Below are positions 62,459-64,000 of a stretch of 64,000 nucleotides of DNA, one piece after another (position 1 is the stretch's first letter; the number at the start of each line of letters is the position of its first letter). The position numbers were made by a program, and so were the translations under genes. The notes beneath the pieces were generated by a model. That model did no database searches, was not told where the DNA came from, and saw only the letters and a program-made list of their open reading frames with translations. Origin of the DNA: Weissella confusa (GTDB lineage Bacteria > Bacillota > Bacilli > Lactobacillales > Lactobacillaceae); NCBI GenBank assembly GCA_001436895.1, contig JQAY01000001.1, positions 1-64,000 on the forward strand, in the 5' to 3' direction.

Positions 62459-62648
62459 TTCAATAAGGAACTTTCGGAGATGTCAAGAAATTTGCTCACG
62501 CGATATGGACAAGAATTTAACCACTTTAATTCTGTTTTCTATCACTGAAAAGAAAAACCAGCCTCGTATTATTCAAAGTAGGGAAAGTATCGAAATTCTT
62601 AGGGTTTTAGTATACACAAAAATTTGAGTGACTATTGAGGCGGGAACA

Positions 62649-64000
62649 ATGAATAAAAACGAATTTGCAAAGGCGTCAGAAACGCCGAAAAAGAAATCCG
62701 CGTGGGTTATCGCGGGGATGACCGCACTGACAGTAGGAGCAAGTATTGTCGGTCCGGAAATTGTTGATGAAATTCAAAATGAGACTGGTGGTAATGAGCC
62801 ACGTTCATCAGTGAAAGTGAAGAAGAGTTCGTCGCCAATTACAAAGATTGGTGACATCTTATTTGACTCGCGCTCAGTGTCAGCTGATGCGGTTAATACG
62901 GTGACGGACGCGAATGGGGGGAATCACTCCTTTACGTCAACACAACAGCAGGTGACATCTAACTTTACGATATCAGGTGCGGCGTATAATACGCCAGGAA
63001 GCCTTTCGAGCCCAATTGGGAGTGGGGATGCAACATTTACAACTTTGACTAATAAGTCAGGAAATGATCAGGGAGCAATTGCTTTTAATAAACAATTGGA
63101 TATGACGTCTAGTTGGACCTTAAAGTTCAATTTGAATTTAACAAAATATAATTCAGGGGGGACTACAGGACTTGTTACTGGAAATCCTTCAAATAGTGCG
63201 GGGGATTTCTTAGGGTTGGTATTAGCGCCTATTGCGCCAGAAAAGCTAGGGACAACTGGAAGTACCAATGGTGGTCAATTGGGAATCGGTGGAGATGATA
63301 AAGGTGCGGGAATTCCAAATGCTGTGGAGTGGGGAATTGATTTCAATCAAAACACTGAGTATAAAGATCCGACAAATCTGGAAAATCCAACCGATGGTAC
63401 TGGTGGAAGTCTTTTAGGAAGTAACGGTAAAGATGGAAACCAAGTAGCTGGGTTTAGATATACAGACTCAAGTGGAAAGCTAAATGCTGTAAGTGGTTCA
63501 ACAGGATTTACTGCGTTTGATAAGACGAATGGTCAGGCGATAATGGGTTTTTCAGGTGATGGACCAAGTGATGTTACAGATTCAGACTGGGCGGGTGATT
63601 CCAATCCCAATTTGGAAGCTCCGATGACGGCGACATATACGTATGCAAATGGTGTTGGAACTTTAACTATTACAGCTGACAACGGTACTGGGACTAGTAA
63701 ATATTCTGCAACTCAACAAATTACCATCACTGAGGGTGTAAATTCGACGATGTCTGTGGGATTTAAAGCGGCCGACGGTGAGAAATATTCTCAAAAAGGT
63801 GTAACCATAAAGGAATTTACACTGACACTTCCAACTGCTGATACAACAGTTAACTACGTCGATAAAGAAGGCAATGCTATCAGTGGACAATCTAGCACCA
63901 CAGTCAAGTCTAACGTCAACGATACGTTAGCGATGGTAACGTCCGGTGCATCAACGAATCCGACTGGCACAGCCCACACGTTTACGCCACCAACTATTTC
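62649..64000 (+). CDS. Lectin-headed surface adhesin 3, N-terminal part (runs off the window)
   Basis: An open frame of 450 codons from ATG at 62649 (GAGGCGGG before it) to the window edge without a stop. The start MNKNEFAKASETPKKKSAWVIAGMTALTVGAS shares WVIAGMTAL with adhesin 2 but lacks the Tyr of the KxYKxGKxW motif. About residues 95-395 look like an L-type-lectin domain (DFLGLVLAPIAPEKLG, NAVEWGIDFNQNTEYKDP, ATYTYANGVGTLTITADNGTG). From about 407 a MucBP-like module begins (TTVNYVDKEGNAISGQ). It is the third lectin-headed adhesin of the window; repeat and anchor regions lie beyond the edge. Confidence 0.85.
   Translation, partial: MNKNEFAKASETPKKKSAWVIAGMTALTVGASIVGPEIVDEIQNETGGNEPRSSVKVKKSSSPITKIGDILFDSRSVSADAVNTVTDANGGNHSFTSTQQQVTSNFTISGAAYNTPGSLSSPIGSGDATFTTLTNKSGNDQGAIAFNKQLDMTSSWTLKFNLNLTKYNSGGTTGLVTGNPSNSAGDFLGLVLAPIAPEKLGTTGSTNGGQLGIGGDDKGAGIPNAVEWGIDFNQNTEYKDPTNLENPTDGTGGSLLGSNGKDGNQVAGFRYTDSSGKLNAVSGSTGFTAFDKTNGQAIMGFSGDGPSDVTDSDWAGDSNPNLEAPMTATYTYANGVGTLTITADNGTGTSKYSATQQITITEGVNSTMSVGFKAADGEKYSQKGVTIKEFTLTLPTADTTVNYVDKEGNAISGQSSTTVKSNVNDTLAMVTSGASTNPTGTAHTFTPPTI

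Noticed and set aside
62239-62548. Short forward ORFs across the tRNA-Cys gene (MTGIEPAMAVLQTGALPLGYTTK...)
   Set aside because: This is the well-known false translation of the antisense strand of a tRNA gene.
62325-62648. tRNA-Cys as an integration site of a mobile element
   Set aside because: No integrase gene, no direct repeat of the tRNA 3' end and no change in base composition are seen in the window.

Overview
The window looks like a chromosome segment of a heterofermentative lactic acid bacterium of the Leuconostocaceae, most probably Weissella (W. cibaria/confusa type). This is inferred from a strong preference for TTG leucine and AAG lysine codons, an arcA-arcB-arcD-arcC arginine deiminase operon, giant surface proteins with KxYKxGKxW-type signal peptides, and T-box and purine riboswitch leaders typical of Lactobacillales. 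No 16S rRNA or species marker is present, so the genus is inferred.

Layout. 1-5.8 kb: a broken coiled-coil gene, a HesB-like protein, a small stress-type membrane protein, an aldo/keto reductase, and an RpiR regulator divergent from 6-phosphogluconate dehydrogenase, followed by a degenerate sugar-kinase half. Two RNA-like transcription units without ORFs lie at about 4.85-5.06 kb and 5.85-6.13 kb. 6.4-18.9 kb: a 12.5 kb LPXTG adhesin gene (lectin-like head, about 20 beta repeats, about 11 helical repeats) broken by one frameshift and one nonsense codon. 19-26.8 kb: small genes, the arc operon, a PucR-type regulator and a TauE/SafE transporter. 26.9-44.4 kb: ordinary chromosome, including DUF2207, tyrS with its T-box, a VanZ-RDD protein, a quinone-oxidoreductase-like MDR protein, a glycosyltransferase, a thioredoxin, a T-box-controlled free-Met-sulfoxide-reductase homologue, a flavoprotein disulfide reductase homologue, a purine riboswitch with pbuX-xpt, a lactate permease, an Mga-like regulator and a HIBADH-type dehydrogenase. 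44.5-64 kb: a surface-glycoprotein locus made of two GtfA/GtfB (TagE)-type glycosyltransferases, an intact 4754-residue Ser/Ala-rich adhesin, tRNA-Cys, and the start of a third lectin-headed adhesin that runs off the window.

How it fits together. The glycosyltransferase pair sits directly upstream of the Ser/Ala-rich protein and probably O-glycosylates it. Good matches to the CcpA operator (cre) lie before the arc operon, the PucR-type regulator and both complete adhesin genes, suggesting that arginine catabolism and surface adhesion are controlled together by carbon status. The most unusual signals are the exact 660-nt (220-residue) super-repeat of the giant adhesin and its Ala/Ser heptad pattern, the two unidentified RNA-like intergenic units, and the Met-type T-box placed before a sulfoxide reductase homologue that has lost both resolving cysteines.
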